From assembly GCA_023423715.1 (NCBI GenBank), contig JAFAFC010000031.1, positions 62,001 to 126,000 on the forward strand: a DNA stretch of 64,000 bases, read 5' to 3'. Below are positions 8,594 through 16,256 of the stretch, piece after piece (position 1 is the first letter of the stretch; the number at the start of each line of letters is the position of its first letter). The DNA comes from Bacteroidota bacterium. Its GTDB lineage: Bacteria > Bacteroidota > Bacteroidia > Flavobacteriales > Weeksellaceae. The translations under genes and the position numbers were made by a program. The notes under the pieces are model-generated. The model worked only from the letters and a program-made list of their open reading frames with translations. It was not told the origin of the DNA and did no database searches.

Positions 8594-8959
8594 ATGAATA
8601 AGAAAGTGCTCATCGTGGACGACGATCCACGCAACATATTTGCCCTAAAACTCACGTTAAAATCGAGAGGTTTTCAATTGGAAAGTTCGACTTCGGCGCA
8701 AGAAGCCATCCAAATGTTGAAGTCTCAAAACGATTTTGATGTCGTGTTGATGGACATGATGATGCCCGAAATGGACGGTTATGAAGCCACGAAAATCATC
8801 AGAAAATCGGAGGATATTAAGCAAATTCCGATTATCGCGGTAACGGCGCAAGCGATGCCCGAAGACAAGCAAAAATGTTTGGATGCAGGAGCGCAAGATT
8901 ACGTCTCGAAGCCGATAAATGTTGATGTTTTGATGAACGCCATGGAAAAATTATTTTGA
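8594..8959 (+). CDS. Single-domain response regulator (CheY-like)
   Basis: The 121-residue protein is one receiver: acidic cluster DDD (9-11), phospho-acceptor Asp54 in VLMDMMMPEMDG, Thr in AVTAQAMP and Lys in SKPIN. There is no output domain. Its sequence around Asp54 is nearly identical to REC3 of the upstream hybrid kinase, which suggests duplication from that domain. It lies 15 bases after the kinase, and its stop shares one base with the ATG of the CheR gene, which indicates translational coupling. It probably shuttles phosphate from the kinase. Confidence 0.92.
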   Translation: MNKKVLIVDDDPRNIFALKLTLKSRGFQLESSTSAQEAIQMLKSQNDFDVVLMDMMMPEMDGYEATKIIRKSEDIKQIPIIAVTAQAMPEDKQKCLDAGAQDYVSKPINVDVLMNAMEKLF

Positions 8960-9789
8960 TGTTAGAACCGAGTATTGTAAAAGATGAAGAGGTTGAATAT
9001 CTGATTAAAGATGTCCACGAATTGTATGGTTACGACTTTTCGCAGTACAGTCGTGCCTCGTTCAAACGTCGCATTAATCGCATTTGTTTGATCGATCGCT
9101 TTACGAGTTACGCCGAGTTGCGCTACACGGTGATGAACGATCCCGAATATTTGAAGCGTTTTGTGGAAGAAATTACCGTAAATGTCACCGAAATGTTTCG
9201 TGATCCCAGTTTTTTCAAGGCTTTGCGCGAAGATATTTTGCCTCAATTGGGAACTTATCCGCTGATTCGGATTTGGGTTGCAGGTTGCTCAACGGGCGAA
9301 GAAGCATATTCCATCGCTATTTTGTTGAAGGAAGCAGGTTTGTATCATAAATGTTTGATTTACGGAACCGACATCAATCCATCGGTTTTGGAGAAAGCCA
9401 GAGCAGGCGTTTTCCCCATTCAGCAAATGAAATTATACACCGAAAATTACATTCTTTCGGGCGGAAAAAAAGAATTTTCAGATTATTATACTGCGAATTA
9501 CGACAATGTAAAATTTGATTCAAGTTTAAAAGAAAAACTGATTTTATCGACACATAATTTGGTTTCAGATTCGTCTTTTAATAGCTTTCAGTTGATTATT
9601 TGTCGCAATGTTTTGATCTATTTTGATAAGACTTTGCAAGAGCGCGTTTTCAAATTATTTGATGAAAGTTTGGAGAATTTGGGCTATTTGGCGTTGGGTT
9701 CCAAAGAAACGTTAAGGTTTTCTAATTTGGATAAGAACTACAACCAAGTGGATGATCAAAAGATCTGGAAAAAAGTGGAACATCATTAG
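8959..9789 (+). CDS. CheR-type protein-glutamate methyltransferase
   Basis: From the ATG at 8959 the product has 276 residues (a TTG at 8956 would add one). An N-terminal helical domain (about 1-75) with FKRRINRI precedes a SAM-binding Rossmann fold with VAGCSTGEEAYSIA (near 113-126). The CheR motif QLIICRNVLIYF lies near residue 215. Such enzymes methylate glutamates on chemoreceptors using SAM. No chemoreceptor or CheA/CheW gene is visible here, and flavobacteria generally lack flagella, so its target may be a kinase coiled coil or another protein. That target is an inference. Confidence 0.9.
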   Translation: MLEPSIVKDEEVEYLIKDVHELYGYDFSQYSRASFKRRINRICLIDRFTSYAELRYTVMNDPEYLKRFVEEITVNVTEMFRDPSFFKALREDILPQLGTYPLIRIWVAGCSTGEEAYSIAILLKEAGLYHKCLIYGTDINPSVLEKARAGVFPIQQMKLYTENYILSGGKKEFSDYYTANYDNVKFDSSLKEKLILSTHNLVSDSSFNSFQLIICRNVLIYFDKTLQERVFKLFDESLENLGYLALGSKETLRFSNLDKNYNQVDDQKIWKKVEHH

Positions 9790-9833
9790 TTTTTTGAAAC
9801 ATTAAGAAATTAAGGTTCAACTTAACAATCTCA

Positions 9834-9862
9834 ATTAAAACAGTTTACTGTTTTCTTAATTT
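9834..9862 (+). terminator. Weak hairpin between cheR-like and cheB-like genes
   Basis: AAAACAGT (9837-9844) and ACTGTTTT (9847-9854) form an AT-rich stem with T-rich sequence after it. It may attenuate read-through in the 151-base gap. The stem is weak. Confidence 0.3.
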
Positions 9863-9940
9863 TGAAAGTGAATTTTACTTAAAGCCTTAATGTTTGAATC
9901 AAGAATAAACTCCGTTTATTAAATTAAGAATTATAAAAAA

Positions 9941-10513
9941 ATGAACAACAAAAAGACGGAAATCGTAGTTATAGGTGGCTCTGCAGGAAGTTTGCAGGTC
10001 ATTCTCGACATGATTAAATCTTTGGATTCTGATCTTGGATTTCCGATTATCATTGTTGTTCACCGAAAAGCGCAAGCAACCAACGTTTTGCCGTATTTGT
10101 TACAGCAATTTTTAGAAATGGAAGTTCTCGAAATTGAAGACAAAACCGAAATAGAAATCAATAAAATGTACGTTGTACCAGGCGATTATCACATGCTTTT
10201 CGAATCTAAAAATAGAGTATCTTTGGATGCCTCAGAAAAGGTGAATTATTCGCGTCCGTCGATTGATGTAACTTTTAAATCGGTTGCTGAACTGTTTGGG
10301 AAAAATGCAGTTGCGATTTTACTTTCTGGCGCCAATGCCGATGGTGTGGAAGGTTTAGAATATGTTAAGCGAAATGGTGGTGAAGTTTGGATTCAGAATC
10401 CAGAAACTGCAGAAGTGGATTATATGCCGAAACATGCAATGGCGCAAGTGGATTACGATTGTGTTTTTGATCCGAAAGACTTGGCTGGGAAAATTAATAA
10501 GTTGAAGAATTAA
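9941..10513 (+). CDS. CheB-type methylesterase domain protein, no receiver
   Basis: The 190-residue protein is a stand-alone CheB catalytic domain. The triad residues fit Ser14 (VIGGSAGS), His41 (IVVHRK) and Asp134 (GANADG). PGDYHMLF near residues 80-87 corresponds to the conserved PxxxH region. Regular CheB carries an N-terminal receiver that controls the esterase; here it is absent, and receivers are encoded by neighbours. It would remove methyl groups added by the CheR-like enzyme, or deamidate glutamines. It starts at ATG 9941 after a 151-base gap. Confidence 0.9.
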   Translation: MNNKKTEIVVIGGSAGSLQVILDMIKSLDSDLGFPIIIVVHRKAQATNVLPYLLQQFLEMEVLEIEDKTEIEINKMYVVPGDYHMLFESKNRVSLDASEKVNYSRPSIDVTFKSVAELFGKNAVAILLSGANADGVEGLEYVKRNGGEVWIQNPETAEVDYMPKHAMAQVDYDCVFDPKDLAGKINKLKN

Positions 10514-10523
10514 AAATAACGAG

Positions 10524-10634
10524 CGTCATTTCGAGTGTTTTTCGGAGCGAAACGAAGAAAAATGTATTGAGAAATTAGATGTAAAAAATAAATTCTCGAT
10601 ACAAATTCTATTCAGAATTTTACTCGAATTGACG
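10524..10634. repeat. Intergenic inverted repeat, likely dispersed family
   Basis: The segment begins CGTCATTTCGAGT and ends ACTCGAATTGACG, an inverted pair with one mismatch, and contains an inner pair built around TTGAGAA and TTCTCGATAC. I recall similar CGTCATTTCGAG-type palindromes dispersed between genes in Flavobacterium and Chryseobacterium genomes. Only one copy was noticed in this window. Its role is unknown; it can fold into a long hairpin in RNA or single-stranded DNA. Confidence 0.55.
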
Positions 10635-10671
10635 GATTGTAAAACAAAAAATATTTTTGAAATTTAAGAAA

Positions 10672-11034
10672 ATGAGTAAGAAAAGAATACTAATTTTTGA
10701 CGATGATGCCATTATTTTGGAGGTGGTGAGTATCATTTTTGAAGATGCTGGTTACGAGGTGAAAATCTCCGAAACCTCACATGATATCATCGAAAAAGTA
10801 GCGGAATTTCAACCTAACGTCATTCTTATGGATAACTGGATTCCGAATATCGGTGGTGTAGAAGCAACCAAACTTTTGAAATCTCATGACGAATTTAAAT
10901 CAATTCCCGTTATTTACGTAACCGCCAACAACGATATTTCTGCTCTAGCGAAAGAAGCGCAAGCGGATGATTATGTTGCAAAACCATTTGATTTAATCGT
11001 TCTTGAAGAAAAAGTAGCAGAATACCTTCCGTAA
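10672..11034 (+). CDS. Single-domain response regulator
   Basis: From the ATG at 10672 the product has 120 residues; an earlier TTG at 10657 is less likely. It is one receiver with acidic cluster DDD (10-12), phospho-acceptor Asp54 in ILMDNWIP, Thr in VTANND and Lys in AKPFD. No output domain follows. It is a more diverged receiver than the 8594 protein. It is the last gene of the signalling cluster and is separated from the CheB-like gene by the dispersed inverted repeat, so it may have its own promoter. A strong terminator follows. Confidence 0.9.
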   Translation: MSKKRILIFDDDAIILEVVSIIFEDAGYEVKISETSHDIIEKVAEFQPNVILMDNWIPNIGGVEATKLLKSHDEFKSIPVIYVTANNDISALAKEAQADDYVAKPFDLIVLEEKVAEYLP

Positions 11035-11056
11035 AATAAATTAACCTATTTATAGA

Positions 11057-11097
11057 AAAGCTTAAAAAATTAACACTGTTTTTTAAGCTTTTTTTTA
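11057..11097 (+). terminator. Strong intrinsic terminator ending the signalling cluster
   Basis: A 12-bp perfect stem, AAGCTTAAAAAA (11058-11069) and TTTTTTAAGCTT (11079-11090), is followed by six T. Confidence 0.85.
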
Positions 11098-11109
11098 TTT
11101 ATAAATATG

Positions 11110-11140
11110 TTTGGTAAAAGATAATTTATCTATATTTTTG
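11110..11140 (+). promoter_or_regulatory. Bacteroidota-type promoter of the GH31 gene
   Basis: TTTG (11110-11113), a 19-base spacer and TATTTTTG (11133-11140) match the phylum consensus. Transcription would start near 11147, about 30 bases before the ATG at 11178. Confidence 0.55.
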
Positions 11141-11177
11141 AAAAAAAACTATTATATTATTTTTAAAATTAATACAA

Positions 11178-12776
11178 ATGAGATTGTTGTTGTCTATTTT
11201 TCTGATTTTGCTTTGTACCAATTCAATTTTTGCTCAAAACGAGCATACCACAGAGGTTAAATTTTTAGAAAACGAACAATGGTGGGGTGGCGCGGTTGCC
11301 TTGGGCTCTCAGATGCCTTATGTAAAGCCTTTGAAGGAGTTTAATCTAGCGACTCAGAACTATAATAATCAGGTGGTGCCTTTATTTTTGTCGAATAAAG
11401 GACGTTTTATTTGGAGCGAAAAGCCTTTCAAATTTGAAGTTCAAGATAAAGCGATACAAATTAAATCCGATTTCGAAGATATCAAAATTCAACAAGCAGG
11501 TTCTACGTTAAAATCTGCTTATTTGGAAGCCAGTAAAAAATATTTTCCAGCAACGGGAACGCTTCCAGATCCTTTATTTTTCTCGATGCCACAATACAAT
11601 ACATGGATTGAGTTGATATACAACCAAAATCAACATGATATATTAAAATATGCCCAAGGAATTGTGGATAATAACTTTCCGAAAGGTGTTCTGATGATTG
11701 ATGATAACTGGCAGAAATACTACGGTAATTTTGAGTTTAAAGCTGAAAAGTTTCCTGATCCAAAGCAAATGGTTGAAAAACTCCATTCAATGGGATTTAA
11801 AGTGATGTTATGGGTTTGCCCTTTTGTGAGTTCGGATAGTCCAGAGTATAGAATGTTGGAAGAAAAAGGATATTTAATTAAAGAAAAAGGAAAAAAATCG
11901 CCTGCAATTATTTCGTGGTGGAATGGAAAAAGTGCGTGTTTTGACTTAACCAATCCTGAAGCAAAAGCCTATTTCGTGGCTCAATTAAAAAAGATGCAAA
12001 CGGAATACGGGATTGATGGATTCAAATTTGATGCGGGAGACAATCAATTTTACAATCCGAAATACATAGATAGCTATAAGAAAGATGCGATTTCTGTAGA
12101 TCACACCAAAGCTTGGAGCGAAATTGGTTTGGAGTTTCCATTTAATGAATATCGTGCGGGATGGCAAATGGGTGGACAGCCGTTGGTACAGAGACTTGGC
12201 GACAAAGCTTATTCTTGGAAAGCCGTTCAAATGTTGATTCCCGATATGATCGCAGCTGGACTTTTAGGTTATGCCTACACTTGTCCAGATATGATTGGTG
12301 GTGGTTCTTTCGCAGCATTTTTAAATCTAAAAGAAGGGGATTTTGATCAAAAATTAATCATTCGATCTGCGCAAGTTCATGCGTTGATGCCGATGATGCA
12401 ATTTTCTGTTGCGCCTTGGAGAATTTTAAGCGCTCAGAATGTTGAGATTGCAAAGAATGCTGCAAGATTACACGAAAAATTCGGGCCATATATTTTGAAA
12501 TATGCCGAATCTTCATCTAAAAATGGCGAGCCAATTGTTCGTCACATGGATTATGTTTTCCCAAATCAAGGCTTTGATTTAACGAAAGATCAATTTATGT
12601 TGGGTGACAAATATATGGTTGCGCCAATTGTGACAACGGAAGATAAGCGAACGGTGAAACTTCCGAAAGGAAAGTGGAAAGATGATTTAGGAAATGTAAT
12701 TCAAGGTGGGAAAACCATCGAAATTGATGTTGCGCTAAGTCGATTACCGTATTACGAAAGATTAGGAAAATACTAG
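11178..12776 (+). CDS. Secreted glycoside hydrolase family 31 enzyme
   Basis: The 532-residue protein has a signal peptide ending near CTNSIFAQ (about residue 20). A short beta domain (30-125) precedes a TIM barrel with the GH31 catalytic motif GFKFDAGD, where Asp285 fits the nucleophile, and with MIDDNWQKYYG near 173. YTCPDMIGGGSF lies later in the barrel. A small beta domain ends the protein (YMVAPIVTTEDKRTVKLPKG). It belongs to the shorter GH31 group that includes MYORG-like and alpha-galactosidase-like members. An alpha-glycosidic substrate is expected; the exact sugar is not readable. It has its own promoter and terminator. Confidence 0.85.
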   Translation: MRLLLSIFLILLCTNSIFAQNEHTTEVKFLENEQWWGGAVALGSQMPYVKPLKEFNLATQNYNNQVVPLFLSNKGRFIWSEKPFKFEVQDKAIQIKSDFEDIKIQQAGSTLKSAYLEASKKYFPATGTLPDPLFFSMPQYNTWIELIYNQNQHDILKYAQGIVDNNFPKGVLMIDDNWQKYYGNFEFKAEKFPDPKQMVEKLHSMGFKVMLWVCPFVSSDSPEYRMLEEKGYLIKEKGKKSPAIISWWNGKSACFDLTNPEAKAYFVAQLKKMQTEYGIDGFKFDAGDNQFYNPKYIDSYKKDAISVDHTKAWSEIGLEFPFNEYRAGWQMGGQPLVQRLGDKAYSWKAVQMLIPDMIAAGLLGYAYTCPDMIGGGSFAAFLNLKEGDFDQKLIIRSAQVHALMPMMQFSVAPWRILSAQNVEIAKNAARLHEKFGPYILKYAESSSKNGEPIVRHMDYVFPNQGFDLTKDQFMLGDKYMVAPIVTTEDKRTVKLPKGKWKDDLGNVIQGGKTIEIDVALSRLPYYERLGKY

Positions 12777-12797
12777 ATTTTTTTATTTAAATTATAG

Positions 12798-12833
12798 AAA
12801 ACCTTGCGATTATTTTGATTGCAAGGTTTTTTC
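12798..12833 (+). terminator. Intrinsic terminator after the GH31 gene
   Basis: AAAACCTTGC (12798-12807) and GCAAGGTTTT (12821-12830) form a 10-bp stem with a T-rich tail. Confidence 0.75.
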
Positions 12834-12878
12834 ATTTTGGTTAAAATTGATTTATATTTGCTGCATAAAACACAACAC

Positions 12879-12941
12879 ATGATTTTCTATTTTCGTCTGC
12901 AAAGCATATCGCTAGACATTCATCATCAGCATTTTGGTTAA
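12879..12941 (+). other. Possible 20-codon upstream peptide
   Basis: An ATG at 12879 opens MIFYFRLQSISLDIHHQHFG and then stops. It follows a TATATTTG box (12853-12860) and lies about 80 bases before the antiporter start. The His-rich end (HHQH) recalls leader peptides, but no clear attenuator stem with a T run is visible downstream. It may be chance. Confidence 0.25.
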
Positions 12942-13019
12942 AGATTTCAAGGTTTTGATTTTCAAAATCGAGTGATTATTTCTTTACAATTCAACCCTTT
13001 TTTCACAACGATTATTTTT

Positions 13020-14612
13020 ATGTTGCACGAGCTTTTACCATTTGGTTTAATCATGGTTTTCATCATTGTGCTGCTCAATATTTGGGCGACAAAACTCAAA
13101 ATTGCTTATCCCATTTTGCTGGTTTTGGCAGGCTTGGGTATTAGTTTTATTCCAGGTTTACCCGTGATTCGTATCGATCCCGATATGATATTTTTTATCT
13201 TTTTACCACCACTTTTGTATGAAGCCTCATGGACCGTTTCTTTTAAAGAAATGAAAAAATGGTGGCGTATTATTGGAAGTTTTGCCTTTCTCGTGGTGTT
13301 TTTTACTGCTTTTTTGGTAGCTATTACAGCCAATCATTTCATTCCAGGATTTAGTATTGCATTGGGTTTTGTTTTGGGTGGAATTGTTTCGCCTCCCGAT
13401 GCCGTGAGTACGGGTGCTATCACTAAGTTTGTGAAAATTCCGAAATCGACATCCGCGATTCTGGAAGGGGAAAGTTTGTTGAATGATGCGTCTTCATTAA
13501 TTGTTTTCCGCTTTGCATTAGTTGCCGTGGGAACGGGACAATTTATCTGGCAAACAGCGATAACAGACTTTTTGTGGATGTTAGTTGGCGGCGTTGGAAC
13601 CGGATTGATTGTCGGTTTCATTTTCATGAGAATTCATAAAAAATGGTCTACAGATCGAGTTTCTGATACGGCGCTAACGTTAATTGCACCGTATTTTATG
13701 TATTGGCTGGCAGAACAGGCGCATTGTTCAGGAGTTCTGGCGGTTGTAAGTGGCGGGTTGTTTCTCTCGTCTCAGCGATTAAGTTTTTTAAGTAGCAGCA
13801 GTAGGATAACTGGTTTCAGTGTGTGGCAAAGTTTTGTTTTTATTTTAAATGGAATCGTATTTCTCATCATTGGGCTAGAACTTCCCGAAATTGTTGATGG
13901 CATTAAAGCGAACGGAATTCCGCTAGAAACGGCAATTTTTTATGGTGCGATTGTCACGCTTGTTTTGATTTTGGCAAGAATGGTGAGTTCGTATATTGCG
14001 ATTTTTGCGACCATCATTTTTCGTCCTAAAGTGGCTCATAATATGCAACAACAGGGCAGAAGTTGGTTGGCGCCTTTAGCCATGGGTTGGACAGGCATGC
14101 GCGGCGTTGTTTCTTTAGCAGCGGCACTTTCAATTCCGTTGCAATTGAATGGAGAACCTTTTCCGCATCGTAATTTAATTCTATTTATCACTTTTGAAGC
14201 CATTTTATTAACCTTGGTCGTACAAGGGTTGACTTTACCGTGGGTGATTTCAAAATTTAAGCCTTTTTCTGGATTAGCCAATTTGGAGCATGATGAACAA
14301 GAAACGCGTCAGCATATTAAAAAAGGGTTGAAACAGCATGTTTACGATCATATTAAAAATAAATTTGAAAGTGAAGAACGTTGGCAAGGTCATGCTGGGA
14401 TGGAGAAGGTTTTGAAACATTGGGAAAATCAAGCCAATACACAAGATATTCGATGGATTGATGATGACATTAAAGCTGTTCTTCTCGAGATGTTTGATTT
14501 GCAAAGGGATTATCTTCACGAATTGAATAAAGATCCGAAAATTGATGAAGAAATTATCCGTCAACAAGTTTATCAAATCGATTTGGAAGAGGAAAGAATT
14601 CGATATGTTTAA
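13020..14612 (+). CDS. CPA1-family Na+/H+ antiporter
   Basis: From the ATG at 13020 the product has 530 residues; the frame extends to a GTG at 12972, but the ATG gives the usual start MLHELLPFGLIMVFIIVLLN. About twelve membrane helices span residues 5-410. The CPA1 signature ILEGESLLNDASSLIVF sits near residue 155, and the paired ND motif within it fits the ion-binding step. A hydrophilic C-terminal tail of about 110 residues with helical, charged sequence follows and may regulate transport. The role is sodium or potassium export in exchange for protons at the inner membrane. No partner genes flank it. Confidence 0.9.
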   Translation: MLHELLPFGLIMVFIIVLLNIWATKLKIAYPILLVLAGLGISFIPGLPVIRIDPDMIFFIFLPPLLYEASWTVSFKEMKKWWRIIGSFAFLVVFFTAFLVAITANHFIPGFSIALGFVLGGIVSPPDAVSTGAITKFVKIPKSTSAILEGESLLNDASSLIVFRFALVAVGTGQFIWQTAITDFLWMLVGGVGTGLIVGFIFMRIHKKWSTDRVSDTALTLIAPYFMYWLAEQAHCSGVLAVVSGGLFLSSQRLSFLSSSSRITGFSVWQSFVFILNGIVFLIIGLELPEIVDGIKANGIPLETAIFYGAIVTLVLILARMVSSYIAIFATIIFRPKVAHNMQQQGRSWLAPLAMGWTGMRGVVSLAAALSIPLQLNGEPFPHRNLILFITFEAILLTLVVQGLTLPWVISKFKPFSGLANLEHDEQETRQHIKKGLKQHVYDHIKNKFESEERWQGHAGMEKVLKHWENQANTQDIRWIDDDIKAVLLEMFDLQRDYLHELNKDPKIDEEIIRQQVYQIDLEEERIRYV

Positions 14613-14658
14613 GTAAAATTAATTCTGAATCGTCTTCTTAAAAAATAATGCACTATCA

Positions 14659-15303
14659 ATGAAAATAATAATCACTGGAACGACAGGAATGGTGGGCGAA
14701 GGCGTCCTTTTAGAATGTCTTCAAGATCCGAAAGTAACCGAAATACTAAGTATTTCAAGAAAATCAAATGGAATCACAAATCCAAAATTAAAGGAACTTT
14801 TACTTCCAGATTTCACGAAAATTGAAGAATATAAAAATCAGCTTTCGGATTATGATGCTTGTTTTTTCTGCGCTGGAATTTCGTCAGTTGGGATGAAAGA
14901 AGAAAAGTATCGTCAAATAACCTACGACACAACCATGGCGGTTGCGAAAACACTTGTCGAAGTCAATCCGAATATGGTTTTCACCTATGTGAGTGGCGCC
15001 AGTACGGATAGTACGGAAAAGGGAAGCGTGATGTGGGCTCGTGTGAAAGGAAAAACTGAAAATGATCTCATGAAATTTCCATTTCGTCGCGTAGTGAATT
15101 TCCGACCTGGAGCGATGTTGCCATTTCCTGGACAAACGAACGCAAAACAGTTATACAAAATAATCGCAAAAGCCTTCACTTTCTTCATGCCGAAAAAGAT
15201 AATCGCGTTAAGTGAATTAGGTCAAGCTATGATTCATTCTGTAGAACGCGATAATGTAAAATCGATTTTAGAGATTGTGGATATCAAAGAATTAGCGAAA
15301 TAG
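14659..15303 (+). CDS. NAD(P)-binding SDR-like protein (atypical epimerase)
   Basis: The 214-residue protein begins with a Rossmann motif, TGTTGMVGEG (7-16). A region like an atypical SDR (NAD-dependent epimerase/dehydratase or NmrA-like) follows, with FFCAGISSVGM near 73-83, YVSGAST near 112-118 and FRPGAMLPFPGQ near 148-159. The usual Tyr-x-x-x-Lys pair is not obvious; WARVKGKTE may supply the lysine. It probably binds NADP(H); the substrate is unknown. It lies 46 bases after the antiporter and could share its transcript. Confidence 0.8.
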   Translation: MKIIITGTTGMVGEGVLLECLQDPKVTEILSISRKSNGITNPKLKELLLPDFTKIEEYKNQLSDYDACFFCAGISSVGMKEEKYRQITYDTTMAVAKTLVEVNPNMVFTYVSGASTDSTEKGSVMWARVKGKTENDLMKFPFRRVVNFRPGAMLPFPGQTNAKQLYKIIAKAFTFFMPKKIIALSELGQAMIHSVERDNVKSILEIVDIKELAK

Positions 15304-15325
15304 GTTTAAAGAAAATAGTAAATTA

Positions 15326-15362
15326 AAAAGTTTCGGGCGCCGCAGGCGCCCGAAACTTTTTA
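15326..15362. terminator. Very stable bidirectional terminator
   Basis: AAAAGTTTCGGGCGCC and GGCGCCCGAAACTTTT form a 16-bp perfect stem with loop GCA, flanked by A and T tracts so it works on both strands. It separates convergent genes and is strikingly GC-rich for this DNA. Confidence 0.9.
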
Positions 15363-15387
15363 TAATAAAACAAAAATATTTTTCATT

Positions 15388-15771
15388 TTAGAAAGAACCT
15401 GTAGGCTCCCAAAGTTCAATTTTATTACCATCGCAATCCATAATATGCGCAAATTTTCCGTATTCGTACACGGAAATTTCACCCAAAACTTCTACACCTT
15501 CCTTCTTTAATTCTTCAACTAAAGCTTCCAAATCATCCACGGTATAATTAATCATAAAGGGTTTTTCGGAAGGTTCAAAATACTGAGTATCGGCTTTAAA
15601 TGGGCTCCATTGCACAGATGATTTTTTAGCATCTTCAGCTTGCGGATCGTATTCAAAACTGCAGCCCCATTGGTTTACGGGTAAACCTAAATGTTTGGCG
15701 TACCACTCTTTTAATCGTTCTGGATCTTGAGATTTGAAAAATACACCTCCAATTCCTGTTACTCTTTTCAT
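15388..15771 (-). CDS. VOC (glyoxalase-fold) protein
   Basis: The 127-residue protein has the paired beta-alpha-beta-beta-beta units of the vicinal oxygen chelate fold. Signs are RVTGIGGVFFKSQDPERLKE at the start, FMINYTVDDLEALVEELK in the middle and AHIMDCDGNKIELWEP at the end, where the Glu in IELWEP is a usual metal ligand. Members include glyoxalase I, dioxygenases and bleomycin-resistance proteins, so the substrate is open. The gene is single with an ATG at 15771 and shares the stable terminator with the SDR-like gene. Confidence 0.85.
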   Translation of the reverse strand: MKRVTGIGGVFFKSQDPERLKEWYAKHLGLPVNQWGCSFEYDPQAEDAKKSSVQWSPFKADTQYFEPSEKPFMINYTVDDLEALVEELKKEGVEVLGEISVYEYGKFAHIMDCDGNKIELWEPTGSF

Positions 15772-15824
15772 ATACTTTTTATTTTATTTTGAGTTTTGAA
15801 TCCAATGTTGAACTTTAAACCTTT

Positions 15825-16184
15825 TTAACTTCTTAATATCTTTTCCATGGCTTTTCCTTTAGCCAATTCATCGATAAGTTTGTCCAAATACCGAATTTTC
15901 TGCATTAAAGGATCTTCAATATCCTCAACTCGGTAGCCACAAATCACGCCCGTAATTTTGGAAACATTGGGGTTAAGTTGAGGCGCATTTTTAAAGAAGT
16001 CTTCAAAATTGGTTTTGTCTTCGAGAATGCGTTTCAAATCGACGTCATTGTATCCCGTTAACCAAAAGATAACTTGGTGTAACTCGTCAAGAGTACGACC
16101 TTTTTTTTCAACTTTCGTCACATAATGCGGGTAAACTCCCGCAAAAGACATTTTAAAAACGCGTTCGTTGTTTTTGGTATTCAT
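15825..16184 (-). CDS. DUF2200 family protein
   Basis: From the ATG at 16184 the product has 119 residues; a TTG nine bases upstream is less likely. The sequence matches DUF2200, with RVFKMSFAGVYPHYVTKVEK near the N-terminus, LDELHQVIFWLTGYN in the middle and ITGVICGYRVEDIEDPLMQ towards the end. It is soluble, helical and of the full family length. The structure-level similarity of such proteins to small domains of unknown role gives no function. No operon partner is clear, as 53 bases separate it from the VOC gene. Confidence 0.85.
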   Translation of the reverse strand: MNTKNNERVFKMSFAGVYPHYVTKVEKKGRTLDELHQVIFWLTGYNDVDLKRILEDKTNFEDFFKNAPQLNPNVSKITGVICGYRVEDIEDPLMQKIRYLDKLIDELAKGKAMEKILRS

Positions 16185-16256
16185 GAAAATCAAAGATTTT
16201 TTCTAGAACCAAATTACATCTTTTTCGAGTTTTATGTTTGAAAAAATCGTAAAAAA

